Counted from the first letter of the stretch, positions 8,126-16,692 are shown. The stretch: DNA of 32,242 nt from Deltaproteobacteria bacterium (GCA_016210055.1 JACQUZ010000091.1:1-32242), one strand, 5' to 3'. Numbers and translations are program-made. The notes: a model not told the origin generated them from the sequence alone.

Positions 8126-8675
8126 CGGGCTGGAGTGGGCCGCTGGGCCACTCGTGGTGCAAGACCGCGAAGATCAGGGAATCCCGCCACTCCCCCTTGA
8201 TCCAGGCGTTCTCGCGAAAGTGCGCTTCACGCCGCATCCCCAGCTTTTCTGCTACTCGGATCGACGGATGGTTTTCCGGATCGCAGTCGGCGATGATTCG
8301 GTGAAGTCGAAGCTCCCGAAAACCATGGTCCACGAGGGCACGAGCGGCCTCGGGCATGTAGCCGTTCCCCCAAAAGGCGCGGTGAAGGACGTACCAAAGC
8401 ACACCTTCCCCAAGGGAGGCGCTCGTCGTGTGCAATCCGCACCGGCCAATGAGCCGGTTGCCTTCTTTGAGCACGACCCCCATGTCGTAGGTCATCCGTG
8501 GCGTAAGCCTGCGTGAAATCATGCACTTGCGAATGTACTCCCTGCTCTCTTCCTCGCTTCTCGGCCCAAAGGACTGGTAGCGCACCACTTCGGGATCTCC
8601 CTCGAACGAGTGGAGCGCTTTCCAATCGTGTTCCTCGAGCTCCCTAAGGATTAGGCGGGGAAGGTCTATTTCCAT
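8088..8675 (-). CDS. GNAT family N-acetyltransferase (RimJ/RimL type)
   Basis: 195 aa Acetyltransf_3-type protein. The opening LPRLILRELEEHDWKALHSF and then GDPEVVRYQSFGPRSEEES are characteristic of RimJ/RimL-like enzymes (R-L-x-L-R and the W-D-x-x-V-x-x-Y-x-x-w region). NRLIGRCGLH is strand beta4, AFWGNGYMPEAARALVDHGF contains the acetyl-CoA pyrophosphate loop (Q/RxxGxG/A in degenerate form, WGNGYMPEA), and CDPENHPSIRVAEKLGMRRE is the conserved N-x-x-S-x-x-V-x-E-K-L-G-F motif. The acceptor could be a ribosomal protein N-terminus, an amino acid or an aminoglycoside; sequence does not tell. Monocistronic, convergent with marC. Confidence 0.88.
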   Translation of the reverse strand: MEIDLPRLILRELEEHDWKALHSFEGDPEVVRYQSFGPRSEEESREYIRKCMISRRLTPRMTYDMGVVLKEGNRLIGRCGLHTTSASLGEGVLWYVLHRAFWGNGYMPEAARALVDHGFRELRLHRIIADCDPENHPSIRVAEKLGMRREAHFRENAWIKGEWRDSLIFAVLHHEWPSGPLQPAKGAPASSARDP

Positions 8676-8729
8676 GCGGAGGCCTAATTGGCTTGTTGGA
8701 AAATAGGGGGTTCGTGCAAATATCTCTGC

Positions 8730-10184
8730 GTGCGAACCGTATTGCTGCTTATAGCATGTACTTTGGCCAGTTGTGGGAAGGTCTCCCCGGTATCTGATAA
8801 ACCCGACAGCGGCGTGACAGGCTCACCTGATGCCTCCCGGCTTGATGCATCCGTCTCCGTCGATGCCGGGGGGTGCCTGAAACACGAGGACTGCGACGAC
8901 CGCGATCCGTGCAATGGGGTCGAGACATGCTCCCTTGCGCGCCAGTGCGAACCAGCGGCACCCCCCAACGCCCATGGAATTCCCTGCGACGCGGATCAGA
9001 ACCCGAGCACCCGCGACCTCTGCGTCGAGGGCGTGTGCACTCCGACCCGCTGCGGGGACGGCATTGTCGACGCCGAGAACAAGGAAGACTGCGACGACGC
9101 GAATGAAACGGAGGGCGACGGTTGCGACAGCGACTGCACGTTGTCGTGCTCTGGCAGCGACGAGTGCCGCGACGAAAACTCCTGCAATGGCACCGAGTCC
9201 TGCGATACCGAGAAGCACTCCTGTCGTGCGGGAACGCCACTCGAGAACGGAACAAGCTGCGGCACGGACCTAGAGTGCCATCAGGGGACCTGCCGACCCG
9301 TTGGATGCGGCGACGGGGTGCAGAACAGCGGCGAGGAGTGCGATGATGGCAATTCCACCGACGGGGACGGCTGCGACTCTGACTGCTCCTATTCGTGCAA
9401 GGTGATCGCCGATTGTGTCGACGGGAACCCCTGCAACGGCGAGGAATCGTGCGACACGGCGACCCACAAGTGCGTCGCCGGAAATGAGCTCGACTGCAGC
9501 GACACCAATGCCTGCACCAAGGATACGTGCGACCCAGTCACGGGCTGCCAGCACCCGCTGATTGATGGGGACAACGACGGCCATGCCGATGTGGCCCTTG
9601 GGACCTGCGGGGACGACTGCAACGACAACCGCGGCGATGTGCACAAGGGCGCGCCCGAGGCCTGCGACGGCGTCGACAACGATTGCAACGGGGATATCGA
9701 CGAGAACAAGCCGATCTGGTACATCGACTGCGACAAGGACGGATACGCGCCTGCCAGTGCCGTCAACACGCCGGTGGCAAGCTGCGAGGCGCCTCCTGCG
9801 TCGCAAACCGGCTGCAATGGCGGGTGGACCACGCGCCGTCCGTTTGATGCGGCCACGACCGATTGCCGTGACAGCAACGCGACGGTGAGGCCCAATCAGA
9901 CAGCCTTCCAAACAACCGCCATCGCGGGGGCTTCCTCGCTCGTGGACTACGACTACAACTGCGACGGCACGGAAGAAAAGCAGTACACCGCGACAGGGAT
10001 TTCCAGTAGCGCCAAGTGCACGGGGGATCTCTCTAGCTGCTCGCGTACCGGCTTGGCGGGATGGACGTCGGCGACTGCGCCAAGCTGCGGGGTGCAAGGC
10101 GACTACACGAGCTGCTACTGGACCTTGGAGCTCGGCGGCATGTGCGTTCGTGGAACTTCCAAGCGCACCCAGGCCTGCAGGTAG
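8730..10184 (+). CDS. Cys-rich lipoprotein with DUF4215 repeats and MopE-type metal-binding motif
   Basis: Outer-membrane or surface lipoprotein of 484 aa. From the GTG at 8730 the N-terminus MRTVLLLIACTLASC is a lipoprotein signal (lipobox LASC, Cys15), followed by a Asp/Ser/Ala-rich linker to about residue 45. EGF-like Cys-rich modules follow (CLKHEDCDDRDPCNG), then two DUF4215 'Myxococcus cysteine-rich' repeats starting CGDGIVD (108) and CGDGVQNSGEECDDGNSTDG (193), with an intervening ESCDTEKHSC module repeated as ESCDTATHKC. Near residue 300-320 CNDNRGDVHKGAPEACDG runs into VDNDCNGDIDE, the MopE-type Asp-rich metal-binding motif. A second partial copy (DCRDSNATVRPNQ ... YDYNCDG) follows. 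The frame extends to a TTG at 8688, but that would bury the signal peptide. Binding partner unknown. Confidence 0.85.
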   Translation: MRTVLLLIACTLASCGKVSPVSDKPDSGVTGSPDASRLDASVSVDAGGCLKHEDCDDRDPCNGVETCSLARQCEPAAPPNAHGIPCDADQNPSTRDLCVEGVCTPTRCGDGIVDAENKEDCDDANETEGDGCDSDCTLSCSGSDECRDENSCNGTESCDTEKHSCRAGTPLENGTSCGTDLECHQGTCRPVGCGDGVQNSGEECDDGNSTDGDGCDSDCSYSCKVIADCVDGNPCNGEESCDTATHKCVAGNELDCSDTNACTKDTCDPVTGCQHPLIDGDNDGHADVALGTCGDDCNDNRGDVHKGAPEACDGVDNDCNGDIDENKPIWYIDCDKDGYAPASAVNTPVASCEAPPASQTGCNGGWTTRRPFDAATTDCRDSNATVRPNQTAFQTTAIAGASSLVDYDYNCDGTEEKQYTATGISSSAKCTGDLSSCSRTGLAGWTSATAPSCGVQGDYTSCYWTLELGGMCVRGTSKRTQACR

Positions 10185-10187
10185 CTC

Positions 10188-10616
10188 CTACTTCTTCTTC
10201 AGCTCCTCGTAGCTCTTCCCCGGCGTCTCGGCTTCGACGGGCAGGCTGCACTCGCGCCACCCTGCCTCGACGAGGCGGCCCATGGCATCGCGTTCTCCTT
10301 CGAAGCCGCCGCGCATGTCCACGACCTGCGTGAATCCCATCCCGAGTAGGAGCTCGGCTGCACGGAGCGATCGGCCGCCCGTCTTGCAGCCGATGACGAT
10401 CCCCTCGCCTTGTTGGAAATGCCTTCCCATCACTTCGGCGAAATCAGGATTGGGCGTCATTCCCCGACCAGGGAGCAAGTGCATGAGCGGGATGTTGAAG
10501 GCTCCCGCAGGATGTCCCGCATCGAACTCGGGGACCGAACGAACATCCACGTACTTGTATCCCCGTTCTGTTACCAGAGAGAACGCTTCTTTCGGTGACA
10601 CGCGGGTAACGGGCAT
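10188..10616 (-). CDS. Rhodanese-like single-domain protein
   Basis: 142 aa cytoplasmic sulfurtransferase-type domain. It contains YVDVRSVPEFDAGHPAGAFN (the conserved D-V-R-x-x-x-E-F-x-x-G-H-x-x-G-A-x-N motif) and an active-site loop GCKTGGRS with catalytic Cys at about residue 77. The six-residue loop CKTGGR is the usual rhodanese size, so it probably carries sulfane sulfur as a persulfide. DMRGGFEGERDAMG ends the fold. The frame extends 18 codons upstream, but ATG 10616 aligns with the domain start and TAGAGT lies 7 nt before it. The gene converges with the Cys-rich lipoprotein gene, their stops 3 bp apart. Confidence 0.88.
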   Translation of the reverse strand: MPVTRVSPKEAFSLVTERGYKYVDVRSVPEFDAGHPAGAFNIPLMHLLPGRGMTPNPDFAEVMGRHFQQGEGIVIGCKTGGRSLRAAELLLGMGFTQVVDMRGGFEGERDAMGRLVEAGWRECSLPVEAETPGKSYEELKKK

Positions 10617-10623
10617 GCGGGGA

Positions 10624-10629
10624 ACTCTA
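10624..10629 (-). promoter_or_regulatory. Candidate extended -10 (TGATAGAGT) of the rhodanese gene
   Basis: TAGAGT preceded by TGA ends 7 nt before the ATG at 10616 with no Shine-Dalgarno. Together with the Nudix element at 10686 it makes the 83-bp divergent interval a two-way promoter region. Confidence 0.35.
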
Positions 10630-10685
10630 TCACTGCAGAATAGCGCGAGCATCCACGCGACTTGGGCCAACCGGAAAAAATGGGA

Positions 10686-10691
10686 GATAAT
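10686..10691 (+). promoter_or_regulatory. Candidate -10 element (GATAAT) of the Nudix gene
   Basis: GATAAT differs from TATAAT by one base and ends 8 nt before the ATG at 10700. The intervening GCCGCCCC contains no Shine-Dalgarno. Confidence 0.35.
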
Positions 10692-10699
10692 GCCGCCCC

Positions 10700-11104
10700 A
10701 TGGGAAGCAGGGTTCACCGGGTGGTTGCGGCGGTTATCGAGCGGGACGGGAAGTACCTCATCACCCAGCGCCGGGACGAAGCTGTTCTTCCTAGGCTATG
10801 GGAATTTCCCGGTGGACGGGTCCACGATCAAGAAGACGACGAGGCAGCCCTCCGGCGTGAGGTGCGCGAGCGCCTTGGCGTGGACATAGTTGTCGAAGAG
10901 AAGCTCACTGACCGGGAGCACGAGTACGAGAGCTACGACGTGCACCTCTCGCTTTACGCGTGCCATCTCCCTGAGGGTCAGGAGCCTCGTCCCCTGAGGG
11001 TGCGGGATGTGCGGTGGGTCGCGTCTTCGGAGCTTGGGTCCTTCGCCTTTCCACCCGCTGACCAAAAAACCATGGATCAGCTGCTCCTGGAGGAAGACGC
11101 GTGA
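10700..11104 (+). CDS. Nudix (MutT-like) pyrophosphohydrolase
   Basis: 134 aa hydrolase of nucleoside diphosphate-X compounds; the layout resembles MutT/CTP pyrophosphohydrolases. HRVVAAVIERDGKYLITQRR is the usual first strand pair and LPRLWEFPGGRV leads into the Nudix box. The box reads G-x5-E-x7-REVRERLGV; consensus is REUxEExGU, so the second Glu of the EE pair, a metal ligand in MutT, is Arg here. The other catalytic Glu residues are present. Later DVRWVASSELGSFAFPPAD is the typical C-terminal segment. The stop overlaps the GTG of the next lipoprotein gene by 4 bp, so the two are translationally coupled although their functions look unrelated. Confidence 0.87.
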   Translation: MGSRVHRVVAAVIERDGKYLITQRRDEAVLPRLWEFPGGRVHDQEDDEAALRREVRERLGVDIVVEEKLTDREHEYESYDVHLSLYACHLPEGQEPRPLRVRDVRWVASSELGSFAFPPADQKTMDQLLLEEDA

Positions 11105-12735
11105 GAACGTATCGAGCAGGTGTGGCCATCCTTGTCGCTTTGTGCGCCTGTGGCGGCGGACAAGGCGCCCGGCGTGGGACGGGAACCGATGCGGCGTGGG
11201 ATGGGAGTGGCCCCGAGCCCGACTGGGGGACCACGTACTACGTCCGCTCCGACGGTGGGAACGTGGACCAGTGCGATGGAACCGCCAACGTTTCCTACCC
11301 CGGTTCTGGAACCGGTCTACGATGCGCCTGGCAGCACCCGTTCTTCGCCCTTCCCCCAGGTGGGCGCCCTCGGATTGCAGGCGGCGACCGGCTGATCATT
11401 GGACCGGGCGCGTACAGAATGGGCCTAGGCGCACCTGGAGCCGACGGTTGTGACGCATCCGATCCTTGGGACTGCACGGCAGCAGCCATACCGAGTGGAC
11501 CCGATGCCGAGCATCCGACCCGCATCGTGGGCGCGGGTTACGACACGGGGTGCGCAAGCCCGCCCACGCTGCATGGTGTAGAGCGCGCGAGCCACGTCTT
11601 GAGCCTCGTGAAAACCCGCCACGCACGGGTCGAATGCCTGGAAATCACCGATTTTGCCCCGTGCGTGGAGCACCACCCGACCATCCCGTGCGAACGGGAT
11701 TCGGCGCCCTTCGGTGAGTGGGCAGCAGACGGAATCCTCGCGGTAGACGCGGCCGCCATCACGCTGCGCCACCTGAACATCCACGGACTTGCCACCGCTG
11801 GCGTGCGGGCCGGGCGGCTCGCCGACATTGTCCTCGAGGACGTGCGCATCGCGGCCAACGGTTGGGTTGGATGGGAGGGCGACCTTGGCGAGCCTTCTTC
11901 GAACTCGGGCACCCTCCGCTTCACGCGGGTCGTGGTGGAGTGGAACGGATGCGGCGAGAACCAGGGAAAGCCCACGGGTTGCTGGGGGCAATCGGCTGGA
12001 GGGTATGGAGACGGCCTGGGCACCGCGACCACCGCGGGCGACTGGATCTTCGAAAGCTCTTCGTTCCTGCACAACACTTCCGACGGGCTTGACCTCCTTT
12101 ATCTTCAGGGCGGGACCGTTCGGATCGACGGGATGCGGGCCGAAGGGAATGCTGGGAATCAGATCAAGACCCGTGGCCCGGCGACCATCACCAACAGCGT
12201 GGTTGTCGGGAATTGCGGCTACTTTCGCGGAAAACCGTTCTCCCACCAGGTCGACGACTGCCGGGCGATGGGCAATGCCATATCCTTGGAAATGGGTGCT
12301 GGGGACCGGGTCGTGCTCGCGAACAACACGGTGTACTCCGAGGGCGATTGCCTCATTGTCGCTGAGAGCGAGCGCTGCTCGGGTGCTGCGAGACTTTGGG
12401 CTCGGAACAACGTGTTCCTCGGGGGGCGGGATTTCCTGCAGCCTGCCGAGCGGTCCTGCCTCGTCTATTCTGGCTGCCAAAGTATCTCGCAAGACATGGA
12501 CTACAACGCTATCCATGGGGTGAAAGAGTCCCCTTGCCCTGTTGGCTCATCTGACAGGTGTACCGACCCACTGCTGGAGGATTCACGGCCCGAGAGCTTC
12601 AATGGCCGGCTGAAACCCGGAAGCCCGGCGCGGGAAAGCGGCCTGTCCGTGGGCGGGGACATTCCCGCGCGCGACATCGATGGCAAGTCACGCCCTGTTG
12701 GGGGTGGCGTGGACCGGGGAGCGTACGAGCAGTGA
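11101..12735 (+). CDS. Lipoprotein with parallel beta-helix and choice-of-anchor Q type C-terminus
   Basis: 544 aa exported protein. The N-terminus MRTYRAGVAILVALCACGGG is a lipoprotein signal with lipobox LCAC (Cys17), followed by a short Gly/Asp-rich linker. TYYVRSDGGNVDQCDG and GGDRLIIGPGAYRMG open the helix; later segments with ITLRHLNIHG, DIVLEDVRIAANGW and ITNSVVVGNCGY are successive right-handed beta-helix turns, like pectate-lyase/NosD-type folds. Near the end, arranged as DIDGKSRPVGGGVDRGAYEQ, is the terminal motif of the choice-of-anchor Q family. No catalytic residues can be assigned; carbohydrate binding or surface structure is possible. The GTG start overlaps the Nudix stop (GTGA). 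Convergent with the kinase gene, 5 bp apart. Confidence 0.8.
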   Translation: MRTYRAGVAILVALCACGGGQGARRGTGTDAAWDGSGPEPDWGTTYYVRSDGGNVDQCDGTANVSYPGSGTGLRCAWQHPFFALPPGGRPRIAGGDRLIIGPGAYRMGLGAPGADGCDASDPWDCTAAAIPSGPDAEHPTRIVGAGYDTGCASPPTLHGVERASHVLSLVKTRHARVECLEITDFAPCVEHHPTIPCERDSAPFGEWAADGILAVDAAAITLRHLNIHGLATAGVRAGRLADIVLEDVRIAANGWVGWEGDLGEPSSNSGTLRFTRVVVEWNGCGENQGKPTGCWGQSAGGYGDGLGTATTAGDWIFESSSFLHNTSDGLDLLYLQGGTVRIDGMRAEGNAGNQIKTRGPATITNSVVVGNCGYFRGKPFSHQVDDCRAMGNAISLEMGAGDRVVLANNTVYSEGDCLIVAESERCSGAARLWARNNVFLGGRDFLQPAERSCLVYSGCQSISQDMDYNAIHGVKESPCPVGSSDRCTDPLLEDSRPESFNGRLKPGSPARESGLSVGGDIPARDIDGKSRPVGGGVDRGAYEQ

Positions 12736-12740
12736 CGTCA

Positions 12741-15224
12741 TCACTCCACCCGGATTCCATCGAGCATGACCAGGGACGACCGGCCCGTACCGAGTGAACA
12801 GGCAATACGTCCGTCGGGATGCACGGCGAGGCGGTCCGGATCACGAGTACCAAAGGGCCAGTATTGGAGATGACGCCTCTTCATGGTCTCGGGGTCAATG
12901 GCCGCAAGCCCCTTCTCATCCATGACGACGAGCTCCCCGGTGGTCGGGTGCCATCTCGCGTTGATGATCCGCGATTCTCCTGGCACCGGCTTGGGCTCTC
13001 CCGCGGCTAGGCTACCGCTCCCTAGGGGCACCAGGAAGAAGCCCGTAGGCGATCCTTCACGACTTATCGCCATCCAGCGCTCGCTAGCCGACCGAAACCC
13101 ATTCCCGGCATTGTCGAGGAGCAGGCGAGCGTCCCCGCCGTCGCGCGAGACATCCCAGGCAGACGGTCGTTCGGCCCGCACGTGGACGAAGGCAATGCGG
13201 CTTCCGCCGGCGACGAACTGCAGTGGGAAAAGTACGTCGTTTTGGGGCACCGAGTGGAGCGTGCGCGGGGCGGAACTACCGTCGATGGGCGCGAGCTGCA
13301 AGACAACCCGATCCCCCATGGATTCCCCGTAGGCGATCTCGCGACCGTCCGCGGATAGGGTGATCGATGGGACGAGCGCAGGGATCGCCCGTCGCCGGGT
13401 GACCTCCGAGAAGTCTGGTTCCTTGACGAAGAGGAGCTCGTACTCATGGCGCGCGATCCGGTGCACCAGGTACGCGAGCTCGCCTCGATCGGGCACCCAG
13501 TGGGGCGCGAGCGCATCTTCGTCACCGAGGAGCGTCATGCGTCGGAGCGGTTCCTCCCCGCCGTGGAGCCAGAGATCATATTCGATGCTGTCCAGGACGA
13601 TGGCCACTTGCCCGTCCGCCCCAACGGCTGCATGGGCGGCGCCTGACACCCGTTCCGCGAGGTTGGTTTCTTGCCGTGATGCCAGGTCGAGCATCACCAG
13701 GGCACGCTCTTCGCCGTGCCGCCGAAAAAAGACGATCCGCCCGCCACTCGGTGAAAAGGCCATTCCGGAATCCGCCGCGATGGCTTTCGCGAGCTCGGTC
13801 ACGTGGCCAGTGGCCAGGTCAAGCAGGAGCAAGTCCCCGTTCCCCTTTAGATCACGGCGCACGAGGGCCACCTTGCGCTCACCTGGAGCCCAGGTCGGCC
13901 ACCTGAGCTCTTGTCCCTTTTGCGAGGCGCGGGTCACTTCTCGCCCATCGGTCTCCACCACGCGGACCTCGCCGCCGCGCACCATGGCAATCCTGCCACT
14001 CGGCGCGGCTCGCGCCTCATCGGCCCGCGGGTAAACCAAGGTCGCCTCATCGTCGGCCTGCTTTCGCCCTAGCGAATTCAAGGGGAGACGAGCCAGGTCA
14101 TGGTGCCCGTCCTCCGATTCGCGGAGGAAGTACAGCCATTCTCCGGCAACGTGCGGGGCATTTTTGTTGCGCGGCCCCGCGGTGAGCTGCCTCGCGAGCG
14201 CATCCCGCGTGCTAACCGCCCAGAGCTCGACCGACCCGCTCCTGTCCGTCGCCACCACGATCTCTTTCCCCCCTGGGAGAAAAGCGGGCGGCGCCACAAG
14301 CTGCTCTTCACCCCGCGTGAACGCTCTCTGGGTGGGGGGCCGATGGGAGACTTCTCCGGCGGGTGGATGGGCTTGCGTTCGCCACAGGCCTACGCCTCCA
14401 GCGATAATGGTGGCGAAGGCGATACCCACGGCTGCCGGCCGTCGGAATGGGGAGCGATGCGGTTCAATACCGAGCAACGCGCGGGCCGCTTGCGCACTCG
14501 AGGGTCGTTGGGACGGGTTGTCAGCCGAGAGCTTCTCGATCGCTGGCGTCAGGGCACTCGTGAAATACCGAGGCCCAAGGAGCTCGCGGAGAAGCACGCC
14601 GACCGCGTGCAGGTCCGCGCGTGCGTCGATCTTCTCGCCGCGAAGCTGCTCGGGCGCCATGTATCCAGGTGTACCGGCCGGTGCCGCCATGCCCACGGAG
14701 ACCGTGGGCTGGGCGATGCCGAAATCGGTGAGGATCACCCGCCCGCGATCACCAAGGAGCACGTTGGCCGGCTTGAGATCGCGGTGGATGATGCCCGCAT
14801 CGTGCGCGGCCTTAAGCCCATCGAGAACCTGCGCTGCGATCTTGCGGACCTCCTCGTCGGAATGGGCCTTGCCGACTTGGTCTGCGAGCGTCCCCAGTCG
14901 TGCGAGCTCCATGGAGAGGAGCGCTCCGTGCCGGTGTTCCACGATATCGAACACGCGGATCACGTTGGGGTGTGTAATCCTCCGGGCGAGCTTCACCTCG
15001 TGGCGGATGCGCTCGATGCCGCCCGCTGGGTCGTCAATAATCTTGACGGCGATCTCTTCCTGAATGGCGTGGTCGAGCACGCGGTACACCACCGACGAAG
15101 CGCCACGCCCCAGGGCTTCCCGCACCTCATAGCGACCGGCAATGAAGTCCCCGGGCTGATACTCGAGGCCGCGGGGTCCACCCCCAGAAGCCCCGGAATC
15201 CTCTATCGTGCCGGTTCTCTTCAC
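12741..15224 (-). CDS. Transmembrane Ser/Thr protein kinase with C-terminal WD40/PD40 propeller
   Basis: 827 aa. Kinase domain at about 31-253: glycine loop LGRGASSVVY, AVKII (K61), E76, catalytic loop HRDLKPANVLL (147-157), DFG (167-169), activation segment with GTPGYMAPE (APE 190-192), DLHAVGVLLRELL. The C-lobe is unusually short, because only about 30 residues separate the alpha-F helix from QRPSSAQAARALL. A single membrane helix at about 264-281 (VGIAFATIIAGGVGLW) is followed by some 540 residues of TolB/PD40-like blades (GGKEIVVATDRSG, PSGGRIVFFRR, ADGREIAYGES), predicted periplasmic. This would be a sensor kinase whose ligand domain faces outward. GTG start at 15224, 25 bp from the divergent FHA activator, a plausible phosphorylation target. 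Confidence 0.9.
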   Translation of the reverse strand: MKRTGTIEDSGASGGGPRGLEYQPGDFIAGRYEVREALGRGASSVVYRVLDHAIQEEIAVKIIDDPAGGIERIRHEVKLARRITHPNVIRVFDIVEHRHGALLSMELARLGTLADQVGKAHSDEEVRKIAAQVLDGLKAAHDAGIIHRDLKPANVLLGDRGRVILTDFGIAQPTVSVGMAAPAGTPGYMAPEQLRGEKIDARADLHAVGVLLRELLGPRYFTSALTPAIEKLSADNPSQRPSSAQAARALLGIEPHRSPFRRPAAVGIAFATIIAGGVGLWRTQAHPPAGEVSHRPPTQRAFTRGEEQLVAPPAFLPGGKEIVVATDRSGSVELWAVSTRDALARQLTAGPRNKNAPHVAGEWLYFLRESEDGHHDLARLPLNSLGRKQADDEATLVYPRADEARAAPSGRIAMVRGGEVRVVETDGREVTRASQKGQELRWPTWAPGERKVALVRRDLKGNGDLLLLDLATGHVTELAKAIAADSGMAFSPSGGRIVFFRRHGEERALVMLDLASRQETNLAERVSGAAHAAVGADGQVAIVLDSIEYDLWLHGGEEPLRRMTLLGDEDALAPHWVPDRGELAYLVHRIARHEYELLFVKEPDFSEVTRRRAIPALVPSITLSADGREIAYGESMGDRVVLQLAPIDGSSAPRTLHSVPQNDVLFPLQFVAGGSRIAFVHVRAERPSAWDVSRDGGDARLLLDNAGNGFRSASERWMAISREGSPTGFFLVPLGSGSLAAGEPKPVPGESRIINARWHPTTGELVVMDEKGLAAIDPETMKRRHLQYWPFGTRDPDRLAVHPDGRIACSLGTGRSSLVMLDGIRVE

Positions 15225-15249
15225 GGATCGAACCTACTACACTCGGCAC

Positions 15250-16620
15250 ATGTCGCCTGCGGAAACCTGGGAAGAGCCCTCAGCCCGCTTCGGCTCGTCA
15301 ACGACAAGACTACTAGTCTACGTCCTAGGATATGACGACTTGCTCGAGCAGGCGTCGGCTAAGTTTCACCTGGACCACCTTCCGAGGGCCATGACGCTAG
15401 GGCGGGCGGCAGATGACCGTCCCGTAGGCGTGCGTCCCCCACATGCGCTCCGGGTTCCAGACCCATGGATGTCGGGCGACCACGCGACCCTCGAAAGGCG
15501 GGGGGACGCCTATGTCATCAGCGACCTGGGCAGCCGCAACGGCACCTACGTGAACGGTTCCCGCGTGGCCGAGCACCGGCTGGCGGATGGCGACCTCATC
15601 GAAGTTGGGCATTCCCTTTTTTGCTACCGCGCCGTGGACCTGTCGCTCGCCTTGCTCCTCGATCAGCCCGAGGAGAATCTCCGCATGGGCCCCACGCGAA
15701 CCTTCTGCCCAGAAGTGGCCCTCCTCCTCAGCGACTTTCGCCGCATCGCACAGTCGAAGGAACCGGTGCTTCTCCTCGCCGAGACAGGGGCAGGAAAAGA
15801 AATCGCGGCCTCCGAGATACACCGCCAGAGCGGGCGGAAAGGTCCGTTTTGCCCGGTCGATTGCGGGGCGATTCCTGAAGGTCTCTTTGAATCGACCTTC
15901 TTTGGCCATCGCAAGGGCGCCTTCACCCACGCCACGGAGTCGCGCCTCGGGGAGATCCCACGGGCCGACGGCGGCACGTTGTTCCTCGATGAGGTGGCGA
16001 ACATGTCGCCAAGCGCCCAGGCCAAGCTCCTCCGGGTCCTCGAGGACGGCAAGGTTACGGCGCTGGGTGCGCCGGAAGCGACCCTCGTGGATGTACGATG
16101 GGTCGCCGCCACGAACCGCGAGCTCATGGGCGACCCTGCGTTTCGCTCCGACCTGCTCCGGCGGCTGGCTGGCTACGTGGGACGGATTCCGCCGCTGCGA
16201 CGGCGACGGGAGGACCTGGGCGTGCTCGCCTCGCACGTGCTCCAGGAGGCAGGAATTCGCGCCGCGTCCATCACCTCCGCTGCCGCCCGTCGCCTGTTTT
16301 GCGATCCATTCGATGGGAACGTCCGCCAGCTGCGCGCTACCTTGCGAAGCGCGGCCTTCCTAGCCGGGGGGCAAGCGATCGATGAGAGGCACCTGCCCGA
16401 GCTCGCACCCCCGCTCGTCGACGGAGAAACGGCGCCACAAGTTGCGGAGCAAGGGCGCCAGGCCAGGAAAGGCCCGCCTTCGCCGGAGCAGCTCGAGGCG
16501 GTTCTGGCCGCGACGAAGGGAAACGTGGTACGCGCGGCGGCGGCACTGGGCACGCATCCGCGGCAGCTTTATCGCTGGCTGGAAAAGGCGAACCTCTCGC
16601 CCGACAAGTACAGGGGCTAG
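15250..16620 (+). CDS. FHA-domain, AAA+ sigma-54-type enhancer-binding regulator (Fis family)
   Basis: 456 aa. Forkhead-associated domain at about 47-125 (MTLGRAADD, SGDHATLERRG, DLGSRNGTYVNG), which reads phospho-threonine. AAA+ domain at about 150-380: Walker A AETGAGKE (177-184, first Gly replaced by Ala), L1 loop GAFTHA (223-228) in place of GAFTGA, Walker B GGTLFLDEV (241-249), arginine-finger region FRSDLLRRL, sensor II DGNVRQLRATL. Fis-type helix-turn-helix at 416-447 (GNVVRAAAALGTHPRQLYRW). It probably activates transcription when its FHA domain engages a phosphoprotein, with the neighbouring kinase as an obvious partner. ATG 15250 is chosen over the longer frame from GTG 15208, which would overlap the kinase gene; TACACT lies 6 nt upstream. 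The altered loop makes sigma-54 contact uncertain. Confidence 0.88.
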   Translation: MSPAETWEEPSARFGSSTTRLLVYVLGYDDLLEQASAKFHLDHLPRAMTLGRAADDRPVGVRPPHALRVPDPWMSGDHATLERRGDAYVISDLGSRNGTYVNGSRVAEHRLADGDLIEVGHSLFCYRAVDLSLALLLDQPEENLRMGPTRTFCPEVALLLSDFRRIAQSKEPVLLLAETGAGKEIAASEIHRQSGRKGPFCPVDCGAIPEGLFESTFFGHRKGAFTHATESRLGEIPRADGGTLFLDEVANMSPSAQAKLLRVLEDGKVTALGAPEATLVDVRWVAATNRELMGDPAFRSDLLRRLAGYVGRIPPLRRRREDLGVLASHVLQEAGIRAASITSAAARRLFCDPFDGNVRQLRATLRSAAFLAGGQAIDERHLPELAPPLVDGETAPQVAEQGRQARKGPPSPEQLEAVLAATKGNVVRAAAALGTHPRQLYRWLEKANLSPDKYRG

Positions 16621-16692
16621 CCGGCCTCGGGACCTGCCGGGGGCTGGTGGGGTGCTCTGGCCCCAGGTGGCAGAGGAGATGTCGCTCCTTGA

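Noticed and set aside
9270..10097. 275-codon hydrophobic-looking frame on the minus strand
   Set aside because: Antisense to the Cys-rich repeats; Val/Ala/Arg richness mirrors Asp/Cys/Gly codons of the real gene.
11425..12516. 363-codon open frame on the minus strand
   Set aside because: Antisense to the beta-helix lipoprotein, which has a signal peptide and a recognised C-terminal motif.
12733..12740. TGACGTCA palindrome between the convergent beta-helix lipoprotein and kinase genes
   Set aside because: Eight bases overlapping a stop codon are easily due to chance; it shares TGACGTCAT with the centre of the 38-bp palindrome but nothing else.
14100..15335. 411-codon open frame on the plus strand
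   Set aside because: Opposite the kinase catalytic domain; no domain and no initiation signal.
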